64,000 nt of DNA from Streptomyces sp. TN58 (GCF_001941845.1 NZ_CP018870.1:6486001-6550000), one strand, 5' to 3'; positions 1-8,043 are shown, counted from the first letter of the stretch. Notes: generated by a model from the sequence alone, not told the origin. Numbers and translations: made by a program.

Positions 1-659
1 GGCACGAGGGGGTGTCCGTCGGCGTCCGTGTGATCCTTCTGCGTGGAGAACTTGTTCAGGAACACGTCGTACCGGCCGTCGGGGCGGCGGGTCAGGGTCG
101 CCCCGTCCTGCCAGACGCCGTTCTCGGCCCACCACGGGCTGCCGAACGGATCGCCCTGGTTCTGGTGGATGTTGTGGACGCCCAGACCGGTGTCGAAGGG
201 CTCCCCGAAGACCAGCACCGGACGGCCGACCACGAGCATCGGCTCGAAGGCGAGCGCGGCGTCGAGATTGGTCCCCGAGGCCCAGGGCCGGGAGGACTTC
301 ACCAGCCGTTCGAGCAGTCCCCGCACCCGGTCGGGCAGCCACGGCGGCCAGGATCGGCCGCGCCGCAGGGCCGGATGCCGGATGTAGTCGAGGGCGCCGG
401 ACCCGTCCGTACGGGGCAGTTCGTGGTAGCCCGGCGCCAGTGCGGCCACCGGGCCGAGCGCCTTGGCGTCCACCGTGAACACCTTCCACTGCACGCCGGT
501 CGCCGACTCGTGACTGTCGACGTCGACGGCGCACTTGTAGCGCCCGTCCGGCGCGTCGACCCGGAGGTTGACATGGAACCACGCCCCCTCCGTGTCGGGG
601 GTGTCCCGGAAGTGCCGGTGCAGGGTCCCGGAGAGGACGCCGTAGTGCGCGAAGGGCAT
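1..659 (-). CDS. DUF2278 (YukJ-like) family protein, 3' end outside window
   Basis: The frame is open from an ATG at 659 to the left edge, giving 219 residues without a stop. The start MPFAHYGVLSG, the internal GVHNIHQNQGDP and the acidic, Trp-rich second half match the DUF2278/YukJ family as I know it: soluble proteins of about 220 residues with no established biochemical role. If this one has the usual length, only its last few residues are missing. It has no signal peptide and no membrane segment. It reads away from the DUF732 lipoprotein gene, about 110 bp upstream on the same strand, and a hairpin lies between them, so it probably has its own promoter. The family assignment is fairly secure; the function is unknown. 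Confidence 0.8.
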   Translation of the reverse strand, partial: MPFAHYGVLSGTLHRHFRDTPDTEGAWFHVNLRVDAPDGRYKCAVDVDSHESATGVQWKVFTVDAKALGPVAALAPGYHELPRTDGSGALDYIRHPALRRGRSWPPWLPDRVRGLLERLVKSSRPWASGTNLDAALAFEPMLVVGRPVLVFGEPFDTGLGVHNIHQNQGDPFGSPWWAENGVWQDGATLTRRPDGRYDVFLNKFSTQKDHTDADGHPLV

Positions 660-737
660 GGTCCCCAGTGAAGCACCGGCCGGCACGACGGTCGCCGCGA
701 CGCGCGAAGCGGCGGCCCTCGGCCGGACGTTCTGGCC

Positions 738-761
738 CTCGGCCGGGCCGGCACGGCCGAG
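738..761 (-). terminator. Candidate hairpin terminator after the DUF732 lipoprotein gene
   Basis: CTCGGCC at 738-744 pairs with GGCCGAG at 755-761 across a 10-base GC-rich loop. It lies 8 bases past the stop codon of the minus-strand lipoprotein gene. There is no U-tract, as is usual for Streptomyces hairpins. A direct repeat of about 13 bases (GGCCCTCGGCCGG) also occurs just before and within it. Confidence 0.4.
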
Positions 762-768
762 CCGGCCG

Positions 769-1194
769 TCAGTAGGTGGGGCAGATGTTGGCCTGGACGG
801 TGGCGAGGATGAGGGCGCTCTTCGTCGGGCCGAAGCCGCCCGGGTGGTTGGGGCCGATGAAACGCCGCTCGACCTGTGCGACGCGCTTGCCGGGGTCCCT
901 CTCGTCCTTCATGGCCGCGCACTGGTCGCGTCCGCGGCTGATGGCCTTGTCTTCCTTGCCGTTCACGATCTCGGGGTCTATGCCGTTGAGGGTGGCGAGG
1001 TAGATGACGCGCTTCTCGCCCGTGGGCTCGGGTGGCAGGCCGGCGGTGTCCGAGGGGGTGGTGCCGGTGGGTGCGGCCGACGGCGTGGTCGCGACCGGCG
1101 TGGGTGCGGTGTCGGCCTCGGGATCGCTGGTGCAGCCGGTGAGGGCGAGGAGGGTGACGCCGGCCAGCAGCGTGGCAATCCTGTGTGTGCGCAT
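769..1194 (-). CDS. Small secreted lipoprotein with DUF732-like domain
   Basis: This is a 141-residue protein. Residues 1-21 form a lipoprotein signal peptide ending in the lipobox LTGC, so the mature protein should be lipid-anchored at Cys21 on the outer face of the membrane. A Thr/Pro/Ala-rich linker (about 22-55) leads to a C-terminal domain of about 80 residues with the FLATLN-like start (YLATLNGIDPEI), two cysteines and the ending ANICPTY. This is the pattern of DUF732, common in mycobacteria and Streptomyces and of unknown function. The ATG at 1194 directly starts the signal peptide; I see no strong Shine-Dalgarno sequence. It is probably monocistronic, since a hairpin follows it. Confidence 0.8.
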   Translation of the reverse strand: MRTHRIATLLAGVTLLALTGCTSDPEADTAPTPVATTPSAAPTGTTPSDTAGLPPEPTGEKRVIYLATLNGIDPEIVNGKEDKAISRGRDQCAAMKDERDPGKRVAQVERRFIGPNHPGGFGPTKSALILATVQANICPTY

Positions 1195-1308
1195 CAGGAC
1201 ATGGTGGACGCCCGGGGCCGCGGACAGCGTGCCCCGTGACGTAGCTGTGACGCGCGGGCCCCCGCCCGAGCGCGGCCCTCGCCTCCTGCCCCCGCCCTGC
1301 CCGACGGG

Positions 1309-1767
1309 TCAGGGACGGGCCGGGGGCATGTCGTAGGTGACCCACATGGTGCGCGTGGCCACCTGGTCGTACTTGGCCCTCGCCCGGTGGTTGTCGTCCG
1401 CGGTGATCCAGCGGACCACGCTCCAGCCCCGCTCGGCCGCGAGGTCGCGCAGCGCCCCGAGCAGCAGGTCGGCGGCGCCGGAGCCGCGGTGCTCCGGGGC
1501 CACGAACAGGTCGTCGAGGAAGCAGCCGACCGTGGCCGACAGGGGCCGGGCGAAGGGACGGTAGTGGGCCAGGCCGAGGAGCCGGCCCGAAGCGTCCTCG
1601 GCCACCAGGGCACCGACCTCGTGGGCCGGGTCGGTCACCCACGACCACACCGTGGCGGCCGCCTCCTCGGTCTGCTCCACCTCGTAGAAGTCGGCGTAGC
1701 CCCGGTACAGGGCGCGCCACTGCGCGAAATCCCCAGGCTGCACGGCGCGCACGGTGGTGTCGGACAT
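1309..1767 (-). CDS. GNAT-family N-acetyltransferase
   Basis: This is a 152-residue single-domain GNAT acetyltransferase, expected to move an acetyl group from acetyl-CoA to an amine. The start VRAVQPGDFAQWRALY is the usual beta1-alpha1. The segment LDDLFVAPEHRGSGAADLLL (about 84-103) is motif A with a modified Q/RxxGxG/A pyrophosphate-binding loop, HRGSGAA. It is followed by an aromatic-rich C-terminal strand. An AGGAG ribosome-binding site 8 bases before the ATG at 1767 fixes the start. The substrate is unknown; the sequence resembles small-molecule or aminoglycoside-type GNATs more than ribosomal-protein ones. Confidence 0.88.
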   Translation of the reverse strand: MSDTTVRAVQPGDFAQWRALYRGYADFYEVEQTEEAAATVWSWVTDPAHEVGALVAEDASGRLLGLAHYRPFARPLSATVGCFLDDLFVAPEHRGSGAADLLLGALRDLAAERGWSVVRWITADDNHRARAKYDQVATRTMWVTYDMPPARP

Positions 1768-1855
1768 GGGGCTGGACTCCTGCGGTAGACGGAAGCGGAG
1801 AATCGATCATGCCGGAGTCCGGGCGTGGAGGCAGCTGCCGCGGTGTCGAACCGGA

Positions 1856-1894
1856 GGCCGCCGCATCGCCATCGTGGACGATGGCGCGGCGGCC
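1856..1894 (-). terminator. Strong two-part hairpin after the VOC gene
   Basis: GGCCGCCG (1856-1863) pairs with CGGCGGCC (1887-1894). Inside it, CGCCATCG (1867-1874) pairs with CGATGGCG (1879-1886), leaving a TGGA loop and a 3-base bulge. It begins 4 bases past the end of the minus-strand VOC gene, which makes it a convincing factor-independent type terminator without a U-tract. Confidence 0.65.
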
Positions 1895-1897
1895 GGG

Positions 1898-2314
1898 TCA
1901 GCCCTCGGGCGTGCTGATGTTGACGAGCCAGGTGATGCCGAAGCGGTCCGTGCACATACCGAAGACGTCGCCCCACATCTGCTTCTCCAGGGGCACCGAG
2001 ACCGTGCCGCCCGCGCGGAGCCCGTCCCAGTAGCCGCGCAGCTCGGAGGCATCCTCCCCGCTGACGCTCACCGAGATGTTGTTGCCGGGCTCGTGCTGCG
2101 CCCCCGGGGGGTTGTCGGCGCCCATGAGCGTGAAACCGCCGGCGGTCTCCAGCATGCCGTGCATGATCCTGTCGGCGGCGTCGCCCGCGTCCGCGCCGCC
2201 GATGTCGCCGTACGTGTTCAGCGACAGGGTGCCGCCGAAGACCTCCTTGTAGAACTCCATGGCCTGCCGGGCGTCGCCGTCGAAGTTGATGTACGGATTG
2301 AGTCGCGAGGGCAT
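1898..2314 (-). CDS. VOC-superfamily protein (PhnB/3-demethylubiquinone-methyltransferase-like fold)
   Basis: This is a 138-residue protein with the glyoxalase/bleomycin-resistance (VOC) fold of the PhnB subgroup. The start LNPYINFDGDARQAMEFYKE is the typical opening betaalpha unit, HGMLETAGGFTLMGAD the central strands, and WGDVFGMCTDRFGITWLVNI the metal-site end. The start is the ATG at 2314, preceded by AAGGGA about 8 bases upstream; the frame stays open farther upstream but that part has no protein character. PhnB-like proteins are not phosphonate enzymes in most organisms, and the substrate here is unknown. This is the first of three VOC-fold genes in the first 10 kb; the other two are double-domain proteins. 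Confidence 0.88.
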   Translation of the reverse strand: MPSRLNPYINFDGDARQAMEFYKEVFGGTLSLNTYGDIGGADAGDAADRIMHGMLETAGGFTLMGADNPPGAQHEPGNNISVSVSGEDASELRGYWDGLRAGGTVSVPLEKQMWGDVFGMCTDRFGITWLVNISTPEG

Positions 2315-2504
2315 GGCATGTTCCCTTCGTGGTGGTCTGCGGTGATTCAGGTTAGGCGAGGCGGAAGCGGCACGCCGGCAACCGTCGTGGACTCGGCGAC
2401 GCCCCGTCACCAAGCTGTGAAGCTACGGCGGGACCCTGGTGCCAGGCCCGCCGGAACCGGCCCGGCCCAGTCCGCGCTCGCCGCGCCTCATCCAGGGGAA
2501 CACC

Positions 2505-3164
2505 ATGAGCATCGTTCGCAGGACCGCCGTCGCCCTCGCCGCCCTGTCCGCACTGGCCCTGACCGCATGCGGGCCCACCGGGGACGACGCCGCGGGCGGG
2601 ACCGGCACGCCGTCCGCCGGCTCGACACCCAGCACGTCCCCGTCCGGCTCGGCCGGCCCGTCGAAGTCCGCGACACCGCCGGCGAAGCCGGCCAAGCCGT
2701 CGAACTCGGCCGTGTCCCCCGGTGCGAGCGCACCGGCCGGCCCGGACTTCGACGTCTTCCCGTGCAGCACCCACGACGTGGACTTCACCGCAAGCCTGGC
2801 CGAGCCCACGACCAGCAGCTACCTGCTGAAGATCACCAACAAGGGGACCAAGGCGTGCAGGGCGCTCGGGCACCCGGTCGTGACCTTCGGCAGCCTCGAC
2901 GGACAGGCCACGGAACGGGGCAAGGCCCCCGGCATCGAGAACGCCATCCGGCTCGACCCGGGCGAGTCGGCCTACGCCGGACTCATGGGCGGCGCCGCCG
3001 ACGGCACCGGCAAGACCGTCGGCTCGATCGCCATGACCATGAACACCGAGTCCGACCTCATGCAGACCCCGCTCGAAGCGGCCACACCCGGCCTGTACGT
3101 CTCCGCCACCAAGAACTCCGTGACCCCCTGGGTGGACAACGCCGAAGACGCCCTCAGCCTGTAG
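2505..3164 (+). CDS. DUF4232-domain lipoprotein
   Basis: This is a 219-residue protein. Residues 1-23 are a lipoprotein signal with lipobox LTAC. A Ser/Thr/Pro/Lys-rich linker (about 25-80) follows, and then a beta-rich domain with two cysteines matching DUF4232 (residues about 85-219; the strand SSYLLKITNKGTKACRALGHP is characteristic). DUF4232 proteins are surface lipoproteins of actinomycetes with no known biochemical role. The ATG at 2505 has an AGGGGAA ribosome-binding site 6 bases upstream. The gene diverges from the VOC gene; about 190 bp between them would hold both promoters. Confidence 0.85.
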   Translation: MSIVRRTAVALAALSALALTACGPTGDDAAGGTGTPSAGSTPSTSPSGSAGPSKSATPPAKPAKPSNSAVSPGASAPAGPDFDVFPCSTHDVDFTASLAEPTTSSYLLKITNKGTKACRALGHPVVTFGSLDGQATERGKAPGIENAIRLDPGESAYAGLMGGAADGTGKTVGSIAMTMNTESDLMQTPLEAATPGLYVSATKNSVTPWVDNAEDALSL

Positions 3165-3275
3165 CCCCCACGGGTGACCCTGGGCGTGCTGCGGCGGGTC
3201 GGAAGCGGCGGCGGCGGGGAGCCGTCAGGAGACTTCCGGCGAGTGGAGCCGTCCCGGACGCAGAAGGAGCACTTC

Positions 3276-3551
3276 ATGCTGGAACGAAAGCGTCGCAAGA
3301 ACACCACCGACGTCACCTTCGTACTGCCCGGGGGCGACCCGCCCGGCCCCGTCAGCGTCGTGGGAAGCTTCAACGGCTGGCAGCCGGGCGCCCACGTGCT
3401 CCAACCCCGGCCCGACGGCATGCGGGCGGTGACGGTCGCGCTGCCCGCCAAGGCCACGCACTCCTTCCGCTACCTCGCCGCCGGCGACTACTGGTTCAAC
3501 GACGCGGCCGCCGACGGGCACGACGGCGCCAACTGCCGCCTGAACACCTGA
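3276..3551 (+). CDS. Stand-alone CBM48 / early-set glycogen-binding domain protein
   Basis: This 91-residue protein consists of one early-set immunoglobulin-like domain. The sequence VTFVLPGG, VSVVGSFNGWQPG, THSFRYLAAGDYWFNDAAAD is the CBM48/AMPK-beta type glycogen-binding motif; the tryptophan in FNGW and the YWFND turn are usual sugar-contacting positions. In larger proteins this domain sits in front of GH13 enzymes, but here it stands alone. A basic N-terminus (LERKRRKNT) precedes it. AGAAGGAG before the ATG at 3276 fixes the start. It may bind glycogen or trehalose-pathway polysaccharide; no partner gene is adjacent. It is followed by a strong hairpin. Confidence 0.82.
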   Translation: MLERKRRKNTTDVTFVLPGGDPPGPVSVVGSFNGWQPGAHVLQPRPDGMRAVTVALPAKATHSFRYLAAGDYWFNDAAADGHDGANCRLNT

Positions 3552-3566
3552 CGTCCACCCGCTGAC

Positions 3567-3608
3567 CGAACGCTCCGCCCCGGCACGCCCGCCGCTGCGG
3601 AGCGTTCG
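3567..3608 (+). terminator. 12-bp perfect hairpin after the CBM48 gene
   Basis: CGAACGCTCCGC (3567-3578) pairs exactly with GCGGAGCGTTCG (3597-3608) around an 18-base loop, 15 bases after the stop codon. The position and perfect pairing argue for a transcription terminator. Confidence 0.6.
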
Positions 3609-3752
3609 CACGACCCGGCCGAGGTCAACCCGCGGCTCCGGCCATCCCCACATCGGGGGATCCGCTCCGCGCCGCCCGCGCGTACGCGCCGACCACCCGC
3701 CCGGAGGTGCTACACAGCGGCATCCACCCGGAGCAACCCCAGGAGCGGACGG

Positions 3753-4370
3753 ATGATTCAGAGCCCGGCGGGCCACCGCCGCACGGAAGGCGGAGCCGCC
3801 GTAGCGGACGGGTACGCGGACGAACACACGGATCCGTGCACCGCCGCGGACACCGCCGCCACCGGCACGGAGGCCGGCGACGCCGCCGCCACGGCCGCGC
3901 TCGCCGGTGCGACCGGCGTGGTGATGGCCCTGGTCCCCTGCACCGCGGAGAGCGCCCGGCGCGTCCTCGCCGAGGCAGCGCGGACGGCCGGCGTCACGCT
4001 CCACACCATGGCGCGCACCGCCGTCGCCACCGGCACCCGCCCGGCGGACGCTGACCCCGACTGCGAGCTGGCGCTGCGCATGGAGATCGCGAACGCCCGC
4101 AGCCCGCAACCCCCTTCACCACCGCCCCCCGGAACGCTCCTGCCGGCACCGGACGTTCTCCGCGGGCACCTGCACCACCTGCGGGCCGTACGCCGCCGTA
4201 CGCTGGCCGCGCCCGACGACCCCGCGCTGCGCGCCGCCCTGGAGGACGCCGCGTACACGCTGTGCGTCCTGATGGGGCAGCGCAACACCCACAGCGCCCT
4301 GATCGCCGCCGAGGAGCGGGTGGCCGCTCACCGGCTTCCCCCGTACGCGGCACCGGACGGCCCCGCCTGA
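3753..4370 (+). CDS. ANTAR-like plus DUF5133 regulatory protein
   Basis: This is a 205-residue cytoplasmic protein with two parts. Residues about 47-90 (GATGVVMALVPCTAESARRVL, then an LHTMARTAV helix) look like the three-helix ANTAR module, an RNA-binding antitermination domain. Residues about 128-198 (LLPAPDVLRGHLHHL through ALEDAAYTLCVLMGQRN) match DUF5133, a Streptomyces helical domain of unknown role. A Pro-rich linker joins them. The ATG at 3753 has AGGAG 7 bases upstream. The last 43 bases overlap the 3' end of the convergent nucleoside hydrolase gene. It could bind RNA or act in a signalling switch; this is inferred from the fold match only. No sensor partner is adjacent. Confidence 0.7.
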   Translation: MIQSPAGHRRTEGGAAVADGYADEHTDPCTAADTAATGTEAGDAAATAALAGATGVVMALVPCTAESARRVLAEAARTAGVTLHTMARTAVATGTRPADADPDCELALRMEIANARSPQPPSPPPPGTLLPAPDVLRGHLHHLRAVRRRTLAAPDDPALRAALEDAAYTLCVLMGQRNTHSALIAAEERVAAHRLPPYAAPDGPA

Positions 4371-5350
4371 TCCGCGCCGCCGCCCAGCCTCGCCACGGCC
4401 GCCAGCAGCCGGTCCCAGAACAGGTCGGCACGCAACCCGACGGCGACCCGGGCGTTCGCCGGCAGTCCCAGCGTGCCGTGCAGGTCCACCACGGTCGCAC
4501 CGCGCGTGTGCCGGCCGTGGAGTTCCACGGCCACGTGCGCGTCCACGCAGGTGACCAGCCCCGGGTCGATGACCCGGGCGACCGCCACCGGGTCGTGCAC
4601 CGGCGGTGCGGGGAAACCCCACAGCTGCCGGTAGGTGCCCGCGAAGAAGCCCAGCAACTCGGCGCAGATCCGCCCGAGGTCCGTGCCCAGGGCCTCGAAA
4701 CGGGCGACGACCTCGGGTGTCGCGAGCGCCTGATGGGTGACGTTCAGCCCGCACATGGTCACCGGTACCCCGCTGCGGAAGACGATGTCCGCGGCCTCCG
4801 GATCGGTGTGGATGTTGAACTCGGCGGCCGGGGTGCGGTTCCCCCGGTCCGTGGAACCGCCCATCAGGACGATCTCCCTGATCCGGCCCGCCAGCTCGGG
4901 GTGGCGGGTCAGCAGCAGGGCGATGTTCGTCAGCGGAGCCGTCGGTACCAGGGTGACCGGCTCCGGGCGCCCGGCCAGGACCCGCCGCAGCAGTTCCACC
5001 GCGTGCTCGGGTTCGGGCGCCAGGGACGGCTCGGGGAAGCGGGGGCCGTCCAGCCCCGACACCCCGTGCACGTCCTCGGCCACCCGTAGCGGCTCCACCA
5101 GCGGTCCCGCGCACCCGGCGGCGACCGGGACGCCCGTGATACCGGCGACGGTGCACACCCGCAGGGCGTTCAGGGTGGTCTTCTCCACGGTCTGGTTGCC
5201 CGCCACCGTGGTCACGGCCAGCAGGTCCACCGCCGGGTCGCCCGCGGCGAGGAGGATCGCGAGGGCGTCGTCGTGCCCCGGATCGCAGTCGATGACGAGG
5301 GGAACGGGAACGGGGACGGGAAGGGGAACGGGGACGCTCACAACGGACAC
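4328..5350 (-). CDS. Inosine-uridine preferring nucleoside hydrolase family protein
   Basis: This is a 340-residue enzyme predicted to cleave the N-glycosidic bond of ribonucleosides, releasing base and ribose. The Ca2+-binding signature DCDPGHDDALAI lies near residue 20. Other family landmarks are NQTVEKTTLNAL, the VTLVPTAPLTNIA strand-loop, EIVLMGGS, AEFNIHTDPEAA and the late HDP of the second metal site. The start is uncertain: a GGAGG lies just upstream of the GTG at 5350 (used here), and another GTG at 5341 is possible. The N-terminus has a Pro-Val repeat from hexanucleotide tandem repeats (about 5299-5336). Its 3' end overlaps the convergent ANTAR-like gene by 43 bp. Confidence 0.9.
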   Translation of the reverse strand: MSVVSVPVPLPVPVPVPLVIDCDPGHDDALAILLAAGDPAVDLLAVTTVAGNQTVEKTTLNALRVCTVAGITGVPVAAGCAGPLVEPLRVAEDVHGVSGLDGPRFPEPSLAPEPEHAVELLRRVLAGRPEPVTLVPTAPLTNIALLLTRHPELAGRIREIVLMGGSTDRGNRTPAAEFNIHTDPEAADIVFRSGVPVTMCGLNVTHQALATPEVVARFEALGTDLGRICAELLGFFAGTYRQLWGFPAPPVHDPVAVARVIDPGLVTCVDAHVAVELHGRHTRGATVVDLHGTLGLPANARVAVGLRADLFWDRLLAAVARLGGGADQAGPSGAAYGGSR

Positions 5351-5524
5351 CTTTCCTCCGGCCGCCGCCTCCGCGGCACGGGCCACCGGTCCAGTGTGCG
5401 CACCCGGCAGCCCGACGCCGCACAGAATGGTCCGTTTCGTCCACTTGTGTTAGGAGTGAGTGCGGTGGGGCACCCGCCCTGCGACGGGAGCGGATGCCGG
5501 GGCGGCAGGCGGAGGAGCGGTGCG

Positions 5525-6319
5525 ATGACCATGAGCAGTCGTGACGTGTTCGGTGTGCCCTGCTGGGTCAACCTCACCGCCCCGGCTCTCGCCGAGGCGG
5601 AGGACTTCTACGCCGCGGTGCTGGGCTGGACCTTCCGTACCACCCGGCTCGGCGAGGACTTCCGCGTCGCGCTGCTGGACGGACGGCCCGTCGCCTCCGT
5701 CGGCGCGCTCGCCCCGAGACTCGGCGTACCGACCGCGTGGACGCCGTACTTCGCCGTCGTCGACGCGGAGGTGACCTCCGCCCGCGTCCGTGAGCGCGGC
5801 GCGACGATGGCGGTCGGGCCGCTCGCCTTCGCCACCGGGAGGGCCGCGCTGGCCGCCGACCCCTTCGGAGCGGTCTTCGGCTTCTGGGAGGGCGAGGTCG
5901 TCCGGGAATGGCACGCCGGCGAGGAGGACGCGGAGGTCTGGGTCGAACTCCGCACCCGCGACGCGTTCGCCGCCGCCGTGTTCTACGGCGAGGTCCTGGA
6001 CTGGGCCTGCGACCGGCCCGGATGCTGCGACGTCGCCTACGAGCACGACCACGTGGTGGTCCGCCGGGGCAGCCAGACCGTCGCGCGGATCGACGCCGGA
6101 GCCGTGGACAACGACCCCGACCCGCAGGTCCGGCCCCGCTGGCACGTCCACTTCGCCGTGGCCGACCTCGACGCCACCGTCGACCGGGCGGTCCGGCACG
6201 GGGGCGCCGCCGTGACGCCGGTCCGGTCCTCCGTGACGGACCGCCGGGTCACCCTCCGGGACCGCACCGGAGCGCTGTTCACTGTGAGCGAGCCCACGCT
6301 TCCGCTCCCGCGGGGGTAG
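5525..6319 (+). CDS. Double-domain VOC-family protein
   Basis: This 264-residue protein has two tandem glyoxalase/VOC half-units, each about 120 residues: VFGVPCWVNLTAPALAEAED begins the first and DAEVWVELRTRDAFAAAVFY the second. A GGAGGAG sequence 7 bases before the ATG at 5525 fixes the start. Such proteins are often annotated as hydroxylases or glyoxalases, but without a recognised substrate that is only a fold assignment. The last residues (TLPLPRG then TAG) are encoded by the first bases of the repeat block beginning at 6300, so the repeat supplies this protein's C-terminus. A second double-VOC protein is at 8869-9666. Confidence 0.88.
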   Translation: MTMSSRDVFGVPCWVNLTAPALAEAEDFYAAVLGWTFRTTRLGEDFRVALLDGRPVASVGALAPRLGVPTAWTPYFAVVDAEVTSARVRERGATMAVGPLAFATGRAALAADPFGAVFGFWEGEVVREWHAGEEDAEVWVELRTRDAFAAAVFYGEVLDWACDRPGCCDVAYEHDHVVVRRGSQTVARIDAGAVDNDPDPQVRPRWHVHFAVADLDATVDRAVRHGGAAVTPVRSSVTDRRVTLRDRTGALFTVSEPTLPLPRG

Positions 6320-6949
6320 CGGTTCGGGCGCCGGCCCGGGCCGGTGTGCTGGGGCTCCGCCCCAGGGCCCGCGCCGTTCCGCTCCCGCGGGGTGGCGGTT
6401 CGGGCGTCGGCCCGGGTCGGTGTGCTGGGGCTCTGCCGTTCCGCTTCCGCAGGGGGTGGCGGTTTGGGGGTGGCCCCCGGGCTGGTGGTGCTGGGGCTCT
6501 GCCCCAGGCCCCGCGCCTCAAGCGCCGGCGGGGCTGGTGTGGTGCGGGCGGTCGCGGGGACGGGCAGGGGTGTCTCCTCGGCTCGGCGAGCGCGAGCGAT
6601 CACCACGGTGCCCGGCGGTGACGCCTCGTCCTGCGGGGACACCCCTGCCCGTCCCCGCTCCAACCGCGACGAGGAGGTTTCAGGAGGCGCCTTGGGCTGC
6701 TGCCGGGTACAGGCGAACGCACTGCCGTGGGGTGGGGACACGGCGGAGTGTCCCCGCAGGACGAGCGCGCACCACCGACCCACCTCCGCAATCCTGGGCA
6801 CCGCGCGAGCCGAGGAGACATTCCGGCGGGGCACCACCCCACACCACCCAAGCCCCGCCGGCGATTGAGGCGCGGGGCCTGGGGCAGCGCCCCAGCACCA
6901 CCGGCCCGGGGGCTACCCCGAAACCGCCACCCCCGCGGGAGCGGAACGG
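6300..6949. repeat. Tandem and nested inverted-repeat block, no gene
   Basis: About 650 bp with no convincing gene. Three degenerate copies of a unit starting TTCCGCTNCCGC lie at 6300-6376, 6377-6438 and 6439-6544; the third also carries the GC-rich string GCGCCTCAAGCGCCGGCGGG common between Streptomyces genes. An inverted copy of the third unit lies at about 6838-6945. Between them are perfect inverted arms: 21 bp (6554-6574 with 6638-6658), 18 bp (6625-6642 with 6748-6765) and 14 bp (6572-6585 with 6806-6819). The first two share bases 6638-6642, so these hairpins are mutually exclusive. I infer a dispersed repeat with strong termination or structural potential; there is no transposase. Confidence 0.75.
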
Positions 6950-7050
6950 CGGGGCCTGCGGCCAGAGAAGCTGAGGTCGGGCCGACAATGTCAGTGGCGT
7001 GCGTCACAGTTGAGGGGAGTGTCGGCACGACCTTCGTCGAGGTGATCTCC

Positions 7051-8043
7051 ATGCAGTACGCGATCCGGGCCGAGGGCCTGGCGAAGCGGTTCAAGCAGAC
7101 CCGTGCCCTGGCCGGCGTGGACCTCCAGGTGCCCGCCGGCACCGTCCTCGGCCTGCTCGGTCCCAACGGCGCGGGCAAGACGACCGCGGTCCGGATCTTC
7201 GCCACCCTCCTTCGGCCGGACGGCGGCCGCGCCGAGGTCGCCGGGTACGACGTCGTCCGGCAGGCGGGCCGGGTCCGCTCGGTGATCGGCCTGACGGGCC
7301 AGTACGCCGCCGTCGACGAGAATCTGACCGGCACGGAGAACCTGCTGATGATCGGGCGGCTGCTCGGCATGCCGCGCGGCGCGGCCAGGGCGCGGGCCGC
7401 CGAGCTGCTCGACCGCTTCCAGTTGCGCGAGGCGGCGGTCCGGGCCGCCAAGACGTACTCGGGCGGTATGCGGCGGCGTCTCGACCTCGCGGCGAGCCTC
7501 GTGGGACGGCCGCGGATCCTCTTTCTCGACGAGCCGACCACCGGCCTCGACCCGCACAGCCGCGGCGAGGTCTGGGGCATGCTGCGGGCCCTCGTCGCGG
7601 AGGGGGTCACGGTGCTGCTGACGACGCAGTACCTGGACGAGGCAGACCGGCTGGCCGACAACATCGTGGTGATCGACAAGGGCAGCGTCATCGCCCACGG
7701 CACGCCCGACGCACTGAAGGCGCAGGTCGGCGGGCAGGTACTGCAGCTGCGGCCCGCCCACGTCGGCGACCTCGCCACGGCGCACGCCCTGCTCAGCGAG
7801 GCGGCGGGGCCCCTGGCCAAGATCGAGGGCGACGAGATCACCGTGCCCGTGAAGGACCCGGAGCTCATGCCCGCGGTGGTCCGCCGGCTCGACCAGGCGG
7901 GCGTGGCGGTGGCCGAGCTGACCCTGCGGCGCTCGTCCCTCGACGAGGTCTTCATGGTCCTGACCGGCCACCGGGCGCAGCCGCTGACCGCGGCCGGCGA
8001 CGGTGACGACGAGCAGTACGCGACCGCCGGGAGCCTGTCATGA
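7051..8043 (+). CDS. ABC transporter ATP-binding protein, DrrA-like
   Basis: This is the 330-residue ATPase of a two-component exporter. Walker A is GPNGAGKTT (about 37-45), the Q-loop is near Gln84, the signature is YSGGM (136-140), and Walker B is ILFLDEP (156-162). The LLTTQYLDEADRLAD segment, with Gln where many ABC ATPases have the switch His, and the C-terminal extension with STLDEVF-like RRSSLDEVFMVLTG are typical of the daunorubicin-resistance DrrA subfamily. GAGGTGA 5 bases before the ATG at 7051 chooses this start over an in-frame ATG at 6988. It overlaps the permease gene by 4 bases (ATGA), so the two are translationally coupled. The substrate is unknown; no biosynthetic cluster or TetR-type regulator is adjacent. 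Confidence 0.93.
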   Translation: MQYAIRAEGLAKRFKQTRALAGVDLQVPAGTVLGLLGPNGAGKTTAVRIFATLLRPDGGRAEVAGYDVVRQAGRVRSVIGLTGQYAAVDENLTGTENLLMIGRLLGMPRGAARARAAELLDRFQLREAAVRAAKTYSGGMRRRLDLAASLVGRPRILFLDEPTTGLDPHSRGEVWGMLRALVAEGVTVLLTTQYLDEADRLADNIVVIDKGSVIAHGTPDALKAQVGGQVLQLRPAHVGDLATAHALLSEAAGPLAKIEGDEITVPVKDPELMPAVVRRLDQAGVAVAELTLRRSSLDEVFMVLTGHRAQPLTAAGDGDDEQYATAGSLS

